Shown: piece after piece, positions 36,150-49,200 of the stretch | How positions within the stretch are numbered: position 1 is the first letter of the stretch | Layout of the letters: each line of letters opens with the position of its first letter | Assembly: GCF_019578655.1 (NCBI RefSeq) | Contig: NC_063259.1 | Location: 28,569,277-28,633,276, forward strand | DNA length: 64,000 nucleotides | Origin: Ricinus communis | Taxonomy: Eukaryota; Streptophyta; Magnoliopsida; Malpighiales; Euphorbiaceae | Direction of reading: 5' to 3' | Made by a program: the position numbers and the translations under genes | The notes under the pieces: generated by a model | What the model saw: only the letters and a program-made list of their open reading frames with translations | Told to the model about the DNA's origin: nothing | Database searches by the model: none

Positions 36150-39100
36150 TTAGAAGTTCTCTTTATGAAAATCAAATTTGGTGTTTGTCTTATGCGAGAA
36201 ATCCGAAGCTAGATGGCGTAGCTCTTTCGTTAGCGCTGGTGCCCCACAGTAAAACACCCCTGCAGTCAGGGAAGAGACAATTGTTAACTAGAAAGCTTTC
36301 CCTAGCAGAAAATGGTGATTAATTTTTTAGATAAACCAGTAAGCATCCATATTATCAGAGAAAGCACTACCTCTACTGCCCAGCGACCACTAATATATAT
36401 ACTTATCTTTGTGTTCTTTTTAACCACTTTTCCTACTAACTGACAGAAAGAGCACAATAATGCAGAAGATGCTTTTTTCTAAAGAAAGGTGAAAAAAGAT
36501 AAGAATACTATGTTTTGTTAAAAGGAAAAATGAATGGGGACTTACCAACTCGAGAATTAGGGTGATTTAGGGCGGTGCGCTTGTAGACACTTCTCCAGTT
36601 GGGCTTAGCAAAGTGAGACTTAACACGAGTGCCTGAGACAATGTCAACACCATTCTTGGCATGATGCAGAGACTGAAGCATGGTAATTAGAGCAGACCTT
36701 GCATCCCCTTCTTCATATACACTAGTGCAGTAGTTGTGTAGCTCTATTACATGGTTATGGTCCAGTTCAGCTACCTCATTCATCACCCCTTTAAACCAGT
36801 CAAAAGATCCTTGCTCCCTTGTCACCCAATAGAAGTACGCCCTTCTTGTTTTAAAGTTCTCTCTTCTTTTTTGTGCATCAGGACTAGGTGTTTTTGGCAA
36901 TGTACCGTTTTCTAATGCATTCTCTTCTTCTTCATCTTCCCTGGCTCTGATATTGTTAACTATGTCCTTAACTATACTGATCATGGGGGTTGCTCCAATT
37001 CCTAAACCCACAAGCAGAACCACCTCATATTTCTTGTAGTCTTGTGCTGGTGCTCCATATGGACCATCAATCAGTACTCTTGGAAAACTGTTCATCATCG
37101 TCAATACCACAATTAAGTAATCAGTTCAAGAAATTCACTAGCGTTACCTTATACAACCAAAACAATGGATCAGAATTTCAAAACAAAGGGAAGAACAAGG
37201 GCCACTTCCATACAAAGCGCCATGTGCATGTGTTTGTTAGATGTCCCTGTCTATGGTGGGGCATGGAATGACAATGATTGCGTGGGCACTATAGATAGGT
37301 GTCCGAACATATATTACCGTAGTTAAAATAGAAATAATATACAATTCTGTCAAAGATTCTAATCCTCTTATTTTGTCTTCTGGTGTGGTATTTTAATCCG
37401 CCTCCCCCACCCACCCAACTAACCCGCCCAAAGAAATGACAGTGAGGATGAGACCCTAAGGGCAAGTAGCTAAGTTGCGCATGCAAGAATTTTCCTTATA
37501 TGAGATTGCTGTGGCCAACCACCCCCAGATTCACGCATAATTTACAAGTTGACCTGATATAATGCTTGTCACGTATGCACAACAGAATGTACCCCTCTTT
37601 ACATATGCACTCCTTTTGAAAATGGTTATTGTATTACTTATTTCATGAAAATACATGTGAATAGAGTAAGCATTTTCCCCAAGTTGAAAGAACTTACCTT
37701 GGGCAATTATTTCCTTGAAAGCCATCCGCTCTGAGAAGTCCACTTTTCCCCGTATCTGGTGGTTGACACACCTGTGAAATCGAAGGAACATGAGGGAAAT
37801 TGAATTAGCCACAGTAGTCGAGTCGCCAACAGAGGGGCAGTATATAAGAATCTTGGAAACAGATTACGCATTATAAATCCACTCATTTCCAAATAAAAAA
37901 ACACATGCCTGTGAGAATACTGTTTTAAGTTGCCTTGTCCAATCGCCCAAAGTTCTGATGTGAACGCTTAGATAGTCATCTCCAGGAGCTGAAGTGATGG
38001 AAAATGGGTGCCTGTTGACATGTGAAATTTTAACTTTTTTAAGTAATAGCAAAGTATTAATATTACCTGCAACATTTAGTACTAAACTAAAAATTCACCT
38101 ACCACTCAAATGGAGACACAGCAGCACAATTGACAAACATGTATTGTCCACTCTTATATCTGAATCCTTGAGGCTTTGACATGTGAAGTGCCAGAACATT
38201 TCCAGGATAAATAGCCACCTTCAATATCAAAAACAAGATTATTTAGGCACCACTTTTCTAATTTCCATAACTTCTTAATGTAATACAGACAAACTATAAA
38301 TGAACATCTAATTGTGTTCTGCTCACCTTCTTAATGGTAACAGGCTTGATACTGGACCTTAGTGCCCTTGTCAATCTTTCACTAGCATAAATGATAATGG
38401 GAACAGCCAAATACATCCATGTCTGCCAATACAGAGAAGGATCAGTTCAAAAATATTTATAATAAATAGTGTTGATTTCAATTTAAGAAGTGTCTTACCG
38501 TTTTCTTGTACCAATCATGAGTCAGGTACAGGTATTGACCATGAACAATGAGCAGAGTGTAGACAATGATGAAGAGATGATGAGAGTACCAAAAGGCATT
38601 GAAACCAGTGAGCTTCTTAAGAAAGGAAGGCAAATTCAGCTTGTTACGCCTAAACCAAGGGGCAGCCAGTGTAAAGGCTATTGCCATTAACACCACCATT
38701 ATGATCCCAGTCACTCCTTCCACTGACTTAACAAAATGCCAGTAACTTGAAGGTTGATCCCCAAAGAATGGCTCCATAAGTTCCCACTTCTCTTCACTTG
38801 CACTAAGAAGGCGAGGGAAGTCACAAGCCAAATGAGAAATTGCATGCAGACCAACTCCAATTGTAATTCCCACTGCTATCACCTGGAAAAAGAACGCAGC
38901 CCATTTATTTACCTTTCTGTTTTCTTTCAGTAGAAAGGGCGTGAATAAGTGAAGGCAATTAACTAAGCTAATACCTTGTGGAAATTAAGATTGTCATCAA
39001 AAGGAACCACAACACCTAACTTGGTCTTATTCCTAAGCCAAGTGAGGGTGTTTCTGCAGACTGGTAGTAAAATTAAAGCCATATTCAATTTGAGTGTCTC

Positions 39101-40807
39101 AGCACCTCCCTTTGCAATACACACGCATGCGCCCATTACTTCATATGCAGCTCTCCGTTTATATTGCACATATTTGTAGGCAAACAGGCCAGCCATAACA
39201 CCAATCCACAGAGCTATCACCCACACTCTCTTCCAGTTATCAAAAAGGAAGTATTTGGTGCTTCTACCCCATCTCCTTATTGGGTTGTCATCCAAACTAG
39301 GCTTAAGCTTTTGACTAAGCATTTGGCTCAGGTTTTTGCTCTCTCCTACTCTTACAGATTGGTTTGGTCCTTGCAATAGAAGCATTTCCAAGTTCTCTAT
39401 CTGTATTTGGAAACAATATTCACACAATCAATGGCCTATCGCAATAAATTGTACCAAAAAAAAGCGAAAGAATGGTCACACGAAGAGCATTTCTCATTTA
39501 TTTACCATGATATATCCATGATTCTCTGGATCCAGCTCTTCCATGATCAAGGCTGCATATTCCTCTGCTTGTTTTTGAATATTTGATAGTTTATTCGCAG
39601 AAGCACTAAGGGTAATAATCTGCAAATCGGAATGGTAAAATTTGTCTCAATTAGTCCAAAACTTCTTCGGATATGAAGCACATGCTCTGATGCATTGAAA
39701 TTATTGATACTACAGAAAGATATGAGTCAACTTCTGGAATATATCATGTGCATCATATACATTTGTTTGATTTAATATTAAATAAAGTCTATACCTCCTT
39801 TACTTCCTCTTCTGTAATTCTTCCATCTGCATCTTTATCAACCCTGCAATTAATTTTCATCATTTACGTTACATCTTAAACGCTTGGTAATGCAAATCAG
39901 AATACACGTTTTTTTGTTGTTACACACAAAAATAAAAATCATAATAATAAATGATTCACACTTTCTAATATAACATTACATGTCAAAGAAAGTCTGAAGC
40001 CTGGAATCAAAGCCCTGGTTAGAAATCTGTTCCCAGAATTCCTTGAGCTCGTCTTTACCGATTGAATCCCTTTCTATGTGCCTCTTCCTAGCAAGTGCAT
40101 TAAACAGCTCCCCTGCAAAATCTTTTGACTCCTTCATACCTGTTATTTTCACAAGTTCACAAACAGATAGCATCAGTTAGTCCTAACCAAAAAATTAAAT
40201 AACTCATACAAGGGAAGTTGATCTTGCACGGGGAACTACCTATGCATTCGCAGAATCTTGAACGAGGAAGCAATCCATCAGTAGAAGCAGTAATGTCATC
40301 GAATCGTTTCTCCACAGCAGCCCATCCAGCTCCTCCATCGGTCTTGCTAATAAACTTGAGTCCTTTCAAAGCATGAGCAGCTGCAGATTTAGTCCTGTCA
40401 AGACGACCAGGAGGAGGTCTTTTCGAAAACGAAGCTAACCGCTTAATTTCCTGAGAAACCTGTCTAAACCTATTAGAGGCGTTCCTGACAATGTTAGAGT
40501 TAGATTTCTTTTCTAGTCCTTTAGCAAGCAGTGTTAATTCTGGATCTTCTTCAGCACCATTTGCTGTTTTGACACTGTGTACAGCAACAGAATCATCTCG
40601 AACATCAAGGGTTACTTCCAAGTATTGTTCATCTTGGGATGAAGTAGAGTCAGGAATGTTGAACCTGGCACTCTTTCTTGTCGTCCTCTTGTTTAGAGGT
40701 CCACTTAGAGGACCACTATAAGGTACCCTTTGATCACCTTCTATCAGCTCCGAATCAGAATGATGGTGCTGGTGATGGCTATTATCTTCTCTACCCATCT
40801 TTTGCAT
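36150..40807 (-). CDS. RBOH: Respiratory burst oxidase homologue (NADPH oxidase)
   Basis: RBOH enzymes pass electrons from NADPH across the plasma membrane to make apoplastic superoxide for defence and development. Twelve exons in transcription order: 40240-40807, 39980-40139, 39795-39843, 39506-39619, 38975-39400, 38499-38882, 38327-38422, 38103-38218, 37909-38011, 37698-37771, 36546-37087, 36150-36259. They give 913 residues. In order: N-terminal 'DDSVAVHSV' region; an EF-hand with canonical ligands '[12 protein letters not shown]' (about 245-256); ferric-reductase membrane helices with haem histidines ('[11 protein letters not shown]', '[11 protein letters not shown]'); FAD site '[11 protein letters not shown]'; NADPH sites '[10 protein letters not shown]', 'GLGIGATP' and '[15 protein letters not shown]'; C-terminus 'FDFHKENF'. 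The sequence is closest to the RBOHA/C/D group. Two starts, 40807 and 40798, are possible. The intron after 37909 uses a GC donor (CAG followed by GCATGT). Confidence 0.97.
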
Positions 40808-42790
40808 CTGGGTTTTGATTCAAAATTCTTGGAAGTTAAAACAGAAAAGCTTGAATCTTGAAGATGGAATAATGAATCTGACCACTCGAGATTATGATTC
40901 TCAGAACAAGAAGACGGAGATTAAAAGGTGAACTGTGGCAGATTGAAGTAAAGAAAGAAAAAAGGCAAAACTATAATTTAGAGACAGAAAGATTTTTATC
41001 TATTCTTGTTCCTGAGATATGGTTTTTGGGAGTTTCTTTCTTATCTTCTAAAAGCTGAAAAAATATATATATAGAGAGAGAGAGAGAGAGATGAGTGTGT
41101 GGTATGAACAGGTAATCATTATGTCATTTAATATCTAATCTAATCATCATATTGCAATTTTATTAATAAATTTCAAAAGTTCGGTACAGATCAATAACGA
41201 CTATTGAAAAAGAATTAGTATATACATTTAAATGAACAGAAAAAGAATTTAAACATAATTTATTGTTATTTTTTTTTTAGCTAATTTTTATTAATTGGGC
41301 TGACATATTGGAAAGCATATTAGAAGTTTCCTGCGTTTTAACAACACGTGCAAAATTTACAACTTAGTTTCTTTCTTCTTTCCTCACCGGTTCAGTCTTC
41401 ACATTGAGTTTTACCTTTTAACCCTTCCCTTGCTTTTACAGAAACTATTAGTTAGTTTTGTTTAGTTCGAGTAATGCAACTTACTTTTTGTTATGTTACA
41501 TTGGATTCTTAATCTATATTTATATTCTATTAAGTCCATAAACAATTATTAATAAAGGACTTTTTACTTAATAGAAAGCAGACCATAATATGATTAAGAT
41601 ACTTTTCCTATAATTAACTGTCTTAATTGTTATGAAACATGCGGTGCTTGTAATGTGTAAACAAAATGAAAATTATACCTAACTTAATTTCCAATTGGAT
41701 TTGCTACAAGAGATGTGGGAGTCTGAATTCTGCCTTAGTTGAGACATTATTTAATGTGCATTCTTACCTTACAATTTTGTCATTGTCGGAAAGTTTGTGT
41801 AGCAATTAGCAAGAGGCAACTGACCTACTAATTTATTACTTCACATATTCTCGTTTGGAAAAGAAAAGAAAAGAAAAAAGAAATTCACATCCAGTTCCCT
41901 AAAATGGAAAGCACAAATTAAGTTGTAGCTAGTTGGTGTCAGTTCATGATGAAAGCAACATGTCTGAAACACAAGTATACAGAAACTTGATCATGGTATC
42001 ACGACTTCCTAGCCGTGTGATGTACTGGTCAAGTCAAACATTGCGTACCCAGTTATCCATTTTGTCTAATTTGATCTCTGCCAATTTCCCCCTTTTAAAT
42101 ATCATGAAGCTCTCAACCTTACAGGATACAAACAGCCAATTCTGATATCGGCCTTCTGTTGATTAGTATTTCTCTAACTGACAAACATTATTGTTATTTT
42201 GTTCGATTTGTTTAATTGTCGAGTTGGGTTTCGTTAAATCCTGAAATGCAAGATGGATCCGGCTTCTCTTATGCTTATAATTATTAAACTTAATTTCTTC
42301 ACGTGATAAAATTAAGCTAAGCTACAAGTATAAAAGTACAATTTACACATGGAACACACCCAAATACTTTAGCCCAAACTTACGTGGCTTCCTTGTTTTT
42401 TTCTTTTTTTATTTTTATTTTCAGTCATTGCAAATTTTTATCTGTGAATATGCCTCACCTATCATTTGAGACTTTTATTTTAAGTTTTTTTAATAATAAT
42501 AATAATACAAATAAAACAGAATGCACTTCTAAAATTGCTTTAAAAATGAATAATTATATATTAATAATATATCGTAAAAAAGCTATAATTAGTAAAAGAA
42601 GTGCAAGTAGGTGAAAATCCAGGACCATCGTAAAGAAACAAACACAAGTTAACTAGGCAAAACGCCGACACACGGTTGACCAACAATAAAAAGTGTCTTG
42701 GATTTGGTAAAGGAACCAACCTTGACTTGTTTCGTTTATGGTTGTAATCAAAAGGGGTATATGACTAGCTGTGCTATTCCCTGCCAATGG
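40808..42790. other. RBOH promoter and AT-rich spacer
   Basis: Immediately upstream of RBOH is its leader and promoter, with an (AG)n run at 41073-41091 next to a TA run. The rest is AT-rich with no supported gene. Confidence 0.55.
41073..41091. repeat. (GA)n microsatellite near RBOH 5' end
   Basis: An uninterrupted GA run adjoins a TATATATA stretch about 270 bases upstream of the RBOH ATG; on the RBOH strand it reads CT-rich and may lie in or just before the leader. Confidence 0.85.
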
Positions 42791-44041
42791 GTCAATTTGC
42801 CCCCTCAACTTGTTTCACTGTACAATTTACTCATAAATTAAATCTTTTATTCTATTTACAACCATAACTTGTCCCATCCGCTTAACTAGCCCATATTTCT
42901 TCTAAAACGCATCGCATGAGAAACAAATCCACCGAAAGAAGTTTAAACAATAAATTAAAATAAATAGTTCATTTTACTTTTCTTTTTCTATACACCATCC
43001 CCGCATATACTTTTATTATATTCATTACTATCATTATTAATCACCATTTTTATAATAATATAAACAACTATAATATTCGTCTCTACCATTATTAGACAAA
43101 TCTATTTTACCATATTATCACATTTCTTCGGTCCTTCTTTCTCTAGTAGCCTTTATTAGTTTCATTGCTATATTTTTTCCACGACAAAGTTTACAATACA
43201 ATTCTAATTTCATTTTGTTGCAACTCTTTATATAATCTTCTTTCATTTGATTTGGCTTCAGGGTTTGAACTTTACTTTAATTATCTTGGCTATGTTTTCT
43301 AATATGAATTTGATTTTTTACGTGGATGGATATTTGGTTCTTGTAATGTTTTGCAATTGGTTGTGTAAGAGAAGATATATTGTTGTGTTAGGAAAAATAT
43401 AATCAAAGAAATAAGATCCTTAAAAATCAAGTCAAGTCACATTGCTTATTCTTGTATCTTTCTTTCTTATTTTTTAAATTCAAAGAGATGCTAGTTTGTA
43501 AGAAAGGCATTATCTTGCTAAATGACGAGATAAGTATAACAATTGTATAGGTCATATTATAATTTAGTTTGTTTTACATTACTAATTAAACAAAATTCAA
43601 AATAAAGATTCACTGGAGAAGAAAATATTAGCATATTTTTTATTTCTTAATTTATTTCTCCGTCTTTGGTTTTTATTTTAGTAATGCAGAAATAAAGTGC
43701 CGAAATAAGAAAATAAAAATAAAGAGATCTACGAATTGATAATGTTTTGATCATCAATTTCACTAGAAATATTTCCAATACAAAAGAAATAGAAAATAAA
43801 AAATGAGAGGAGAGAAAAATAAAAAGATAAAATATATATAAAAATATTAATATTAAAAATGATATTCTAATTGTTTAGGCTTGTCATATTTCTTTCTTTG
43901 AGTGTATAATTCACAATCTTATTTTTACTAGGATATTGGAGTTAGTTGGCTAAAATGGACAAGTTATATGGTGTATATGGGTCAAGAAGTTAATTTTTGA
44001 GTGATTTATCTATTCCCTCTAAGTTTAGGGGGTAAAATGAC
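42791..44041. mobile_element. Probable non-autonomous DNA transposon with about 110-base terminal inverted repeats
   Basis: The left end begins GTCAATTTGCCCCCTCAACTT, and the right end, read on the minus strand from 44041, begins GTCATTTTACCCCCTAAACTT; 18 of 21 bases match without gaps. The similarity continues, with small gaps, for roughly 110 bases: 'TAACTTGTCC' recurs near base 80 of both arms, followed by related AACTA and CCAATAT/CCCATAT stretches. The roughly 1.0 kb interior is AT-rich and has no transposase frame. Long inverted repeats suggest a Mutator-like element, but no clear target-site duplication was found, so the superfamily is open. Confidence 0.6.
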
Positions 44042-46246
44042 ATTAAGCCACTGCTTTAATAATGGTAAGCATGTTGATGAGTTAAATTGGAGTCTGCCCT
44101 GCCTTGTGCCTGAAAATTTGCCCATTCAAATAAAAAAAGCTCAGCTCTCCTTCCATATTTTAAAACTATAAGCTTTGAACTCTAATATTTTCACACAGCA
44201 AAATATGTTACAATAATGATCACTTCCAGCTGTTGAATCTCAAGTCCTGAAGCCAGAATTGTTCAATTTTGATGCACCACCTCGTCCCATATTAGAAAAT
44301 AATTATTGATTTAATACGCTTATAAAAGTCTAAATGAGTTACTGCTAACATTTAAATATTGGTATCAGATCAACTTCCTACTTTTAATATAGAATTAAGT
44401 GCTATTAAAAAATTTCAATAGATCTACAACCGAAATAATATTATAAAAAAAACAATTATGACTAATTGTTATTTTTCAACTGTAATTTTTATTATATAGT
44501 ATAAATAATAGGTTTGTATATATTGTTGATTAATTACAGTATACTCATAATGATAGATGATAGATACTATCGACCGGCATGATTATACAATGGATTAAGT
44601 CCGCATTAATTGCTGATTTCAGATCTTAATCACTTTTTTTTTTCACAGCTTCATGATGATAAATATTGTGATGTAAGTATTTACATATTCTTTTACCAAA
44701 ATTTCATTTCAAAACATTTATGGTTTTAGTTTCAAAGATTATTTTATATTATTATAACTAATAACAAAATAATAATGTATGCAATAGACTATGTAGATAA
44801 ATAGTATCTTTAAGATATATATTTTGATTAATAATTATTCTTGTTTTCCAAATATTGTTAAGAGAAAAAATGACATATAAAATATATATATGTCATGTTC
44901 AATTGAAATTCATAAAGTAATTCATTTCGTTTAAAAAAATATGAAAGAGAAAGTAAAATAAAAATGATAAAATTAAAAAAATATCTTTATATTATTAAAT
45001 ATATTAATTTATTAACTTTCGTTTTATTTAAAAATGTATAAATTTTTAAATAGATTTCATATATATATATATATATGTATTAATTGTTTCTCCAATTACT
45101 CTTAGTTTTAAATTTCACATACTACAGATAAAGTAAACTAAACAAAATCAGACCACATATATATTTTCACTCAATGCCGGTTTTACTGGCTAATAAATTG
45201 GTACATGAATCAATAATTAATGTGCCGCCTGGTTTGGCTGTGTTGATGGGTTGAATCGGAAACTGCCTTAAGATTTGCCCTTTTCAAACAGTGCGGATTA
45301 AGTTATTCCCTGGAACTGGCTGTGGCTCAGCTCGCAATCGTTCAACTTTGCAAAAGAGTGGACTTCACTTTTCCATTAGTTTTTTATATATCATTATTAC
45401 ACGTCATTTTGGACCACTGCATACATATAGTCCCAGAATCTCAGTTCAACGGTTGTCTAATGTATTGTAATTGCTCACCTTTTCCTAAGAATTACAGAAA
45501 GAGAAGAAGAAGGAAACTTCTTCTGTATAGTGGTGGTGTTAAATACGAGAGGAGTCATTTCAAAGCCTCACCAACTCCACGCTGCCGTCTCCTGTTCAAA
45601 TGGGGACAACGGTAGAGAAATACTCCTATATGACTCGCATTCAAACATGCATGAAAATTTGTATACTTCTTTTTCAGGTGCTCTTTAGCAGACACAACTG
45701 ACTCTTTTCCTAAACAACCCAACCAGACTATGCTTTTATTGTGTAACTCGCGAAAAATATATATTTATTTTTTTTAAAGTGTACTACATTTTGGCCAAAA
45801 ACTATTGGAAAAAGAAAAGAAGATAACTTTTCACTTATTGGAGTTGAATTATAATTATTTCCAGAAAACATTAAGCATTTATAATTTTGTTTCAAGCTTT
45901 TACGTATTTGTCCGACCAAAATCCTTTAACCCCTGCACATTAGAAAAGGAAAAAGGAGTCACCAACTCTTTAGTCCAGTGAGACAGCTCTACGGAGAGCT
46001 GTGGTGGATGAGCTGGGCTCATCCTGACATTGGATCCAAAAGATCTCACTGGATCAGTCCAAAGCCCAGATCCGTTAGACATCATGAGGAGGGAAAAATT
46101 ACAAAACCAAAAAAGGCCAACTTAACCCCTGCCTGGTAGTTTCAACATTTTTTCCAGCACAGGGTTTTGCATTTTCCCTCCAATTCGACTCCCTTCACAA
46201 ATTCTTCTTTTTTTCCCCCTTTATTTTTAAAATTCTTTTGTGTGAC
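44042..46246. other. AT-rich intergenic region and FHA-gene promoter
   Basis: No coding region is supported. An (AT)n run lies at 45059-45076. The end of the stretch is a T/C-rich leader before the ATG at 46247. Confidence 0.6.
45059..45076. repeat. (AT)n microsatellite
   Basis: A run of AT dinucleotides in intergenic DNA. Confidence 0.85.
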
Positions 46247-49200
46247 ATGAAAGATTCTATCTTTCTTCTTCCTTCAATTGCTAAAACCCATCACAAGAGC
46301 ACTGAATTACGTGACAAGAAAGATAATAATCCTTTATTACCAACATCGACTTGCAAGAAGCCTAAACAAATTAATAAATCAGCCTTCATTCATCTCCAAA
46401 GTCTCGACGTCCCTTTAATTTCACCGGCCACCGGTTCGCCTCTCGACTCAATCTGCCTCGAACCGGACCGGCCGTATACAATCGGTCGAAGTTCAACTGA
46501 CCCGGACTGTGATTTTGTGTTCAGCGATCGCCGTGTTAGCAAGCAACATTGTCAGATTTTATTTGATAGTGTAAACCGTAAAGTTTACATTCTCGATGGA
46601 ATATTATTATTGCACAGTATTAGTAGTATTCGCGTTGTTAGTGAATTTCGAAAAAGGTTACGTAATTATGATCAATTGGAAGGTGAGGAGAAGGAGGGTT
46701 TCGAGTGTTTAAGGATTAGGTTTTCTATGAATGGAGTGTTTATTAATGGAATTAGGGTTAAAAGAGGAATAGTGAGGGAGTTGTGTACTGGAGACGAGGT
46801 TTTGTTTGTTTGTGGAAATGAAGGTTTGTGTAATTTAGGAGTTCGAATTGGGTTTTTGATTCAAGGGGTTGTTTTTAAGGAGGAGGTTGTTATAGGATCG
46901 AATGAGATTCAATTGGGCAGACCTTGTCTATTGGGGACATCATCAATGTCAGTGGGACATTCTCAAGGATCAGTGTCTAGTGGGAGTAGAACCAAAAGGG
47001 TTTTTGCTGTGCGTGCAAATGAAGTTATGGCCAATGAATATGATTTTTTAGAACTGAAACTTGGAGGCATTGTGAAGAGAGCAAGGTTTTTGGTGAGCCA
47101 GTGCAGACAAATTTTGCATAGTGGTGACCCCATATCTTATTTTCAGCAATGTTCTTTATCAGATTTTAGAATGGAGACAAGAGATGTTTTAAACAGCAAA
47201 TTAGATTGCGGTGCATGTGGGCGCGTGTGTGATAATAGTAGAATTCCTGTGGTCGATGGGTCGGAGGTAAATAATGCTGCTCTTGTTTTCAGGCAAGCAG
47301 CAAAGTGCTGTGAGAACTCGCACATTAATCTTAATATAGAAAATAACAAGGAAATTGGTGACATGGAGTTTGTATCCTTTGGAGGTAACAGTATGTGTCA
47401 AAAAGACATTTCTGAGGTCCATTTTGAGATTGATTTTGATTATAGTCACAAGAAGGATGCGCCTCATCTAGCTGATAGCCAGATGAAAACTCAGGAAAAT
47501 TATTGTCAACTACCTGGAAAGAAATTTTACCTGAATCGCCTTCATTTCATGGAACATGGTTCATTCAGTCATCAGAATGTCGTCTCCTTACCAGAACTTC
47601 TTCATCCCATTGAAAACATTATGCGAATATTTATTGCTACTTTTACAAGTGATATTTTATGGTAAAGCTATATATTTTGCTCCCGTTGTTCACATTTCCT
47701 TTACTATCCTTCATTTTATTTTGGCCATATGAACTCTTAATCTTTGCAATTTAATTAGTGGATTTGTCACTTATCTATTTCTTCTCTGCATGTTATCTCT
47801 CTCTCTCTCTCACACACACACATCCACATGTATGTATATATAAATTTTTGTTTTCTTCAAATCTAAGGCACGCTATTTGATAGGTTTTTGTCATACTGTG
47901 AGATCCCATCCCACCTGCCTGTGACAATTGCATGTCATAACACTGAGAGATGTTGGAGTTCCAACCCTGATAAGCGAATCTCCATGCCGTATTCAAATTT
48001 TCCAAACTTATCTGTTGTGTAAGTAGTTGTTTCATTTTACTTATTTTGATTTAGGCCTCATATGCTTTACAGTATGTTGAAATTTGATATTTGCTATAAT
48101 TAATAGGTTTCCCCCCTTCCCTGAGGCGATAGCATTTGGCAATGACCGTAGGAGACAAGGAATTGCTTGTCATCATCCAAAGTTGCTTGTTTTACAAAGA
48201 GAAAATAGCATTCGTGTTATCATCACTTCTGCAAATTTAGTGCCAAATCAGGTGATTACTTCAGAGTCATCCCTTTTACACTTTATAGGGTGGTCATCAA
48301 CACAGCATTAAATGTTGTACCTTGTACTTAATGATTTGCGATGCTTAGCTTATAAGATTTGGAATTTAAACAGTTTAACTAAAGGGTGAATTCCTTTTCC
48401 TTAGTTTTGGTGAAATTATTTTTGCAGTTCAAATTTATAAACTCAGAGACTTTTGGAGATATCTTGGTATTTTTTTGGTTCCCTTTCAGCTGATGGAATG
48501 TGCAGGGTTGTGTGTTCTTTTTCATGCAAAATCTAAGATCCTAATTGAACAGGCATTAAGATGTGACCAGTTTCAGAGTTCTGGAATACTCTGTATACTG
48601 GTGACTTTATCCTAATCTGGAGGATAGTCTCGATGATGCTGACTGGATTTTGTTAATTTGCATTGTTCTTTGATTTCTTAGGTTATTGCTTGTACTTTAA
48701 TTATTATGCCAAATACTAGCTGGTAAAAGTACGCTCAGTTTTGATATGATGTCTCATCAACTTTCGTGAAACTTACAGTGGCATAATGTGACAAATACAA
48801 TTTGGTGGCAAGATTTTCCTCGTAGAAGTACACCTGACCTGTCATCTCTCTTTACTCGCGTTTCTGATGGAGAAATAAGTCAAGATTCAAGATCTGACTT
48901 TGCTGCTCAGCTTGCTGGCTTCATCGCATCTCTTGTGATTGATGTGCCTAGTCAGGCCCATTGGGTTGTTGAGTTGACAAAATACAACTTTGATGGGGCA
49001 TTGGGTTATCTAGTTGCTTCCATACCTGGAATTCATTCTCGTGGAACTCCTTATGTAAGTGTCTTCATTACTGATGTACACATGGATGCTTCCATGTACA
49101 TATGTTTTCCTGGGATGCAGAGTTATGCTGTTGTTTTTTATTTGAAATCTGATTCTTAAACAGTGCACAGAATAAGCCAAATTTTTTCCCTTCACGACCT

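Noticed and set aside
47801..47823. CT/CA repeat resembling a possible regulatory tract
   Set aside because: It is a simple microsatellite within intron 1 of the FHA-TDP1 gene.
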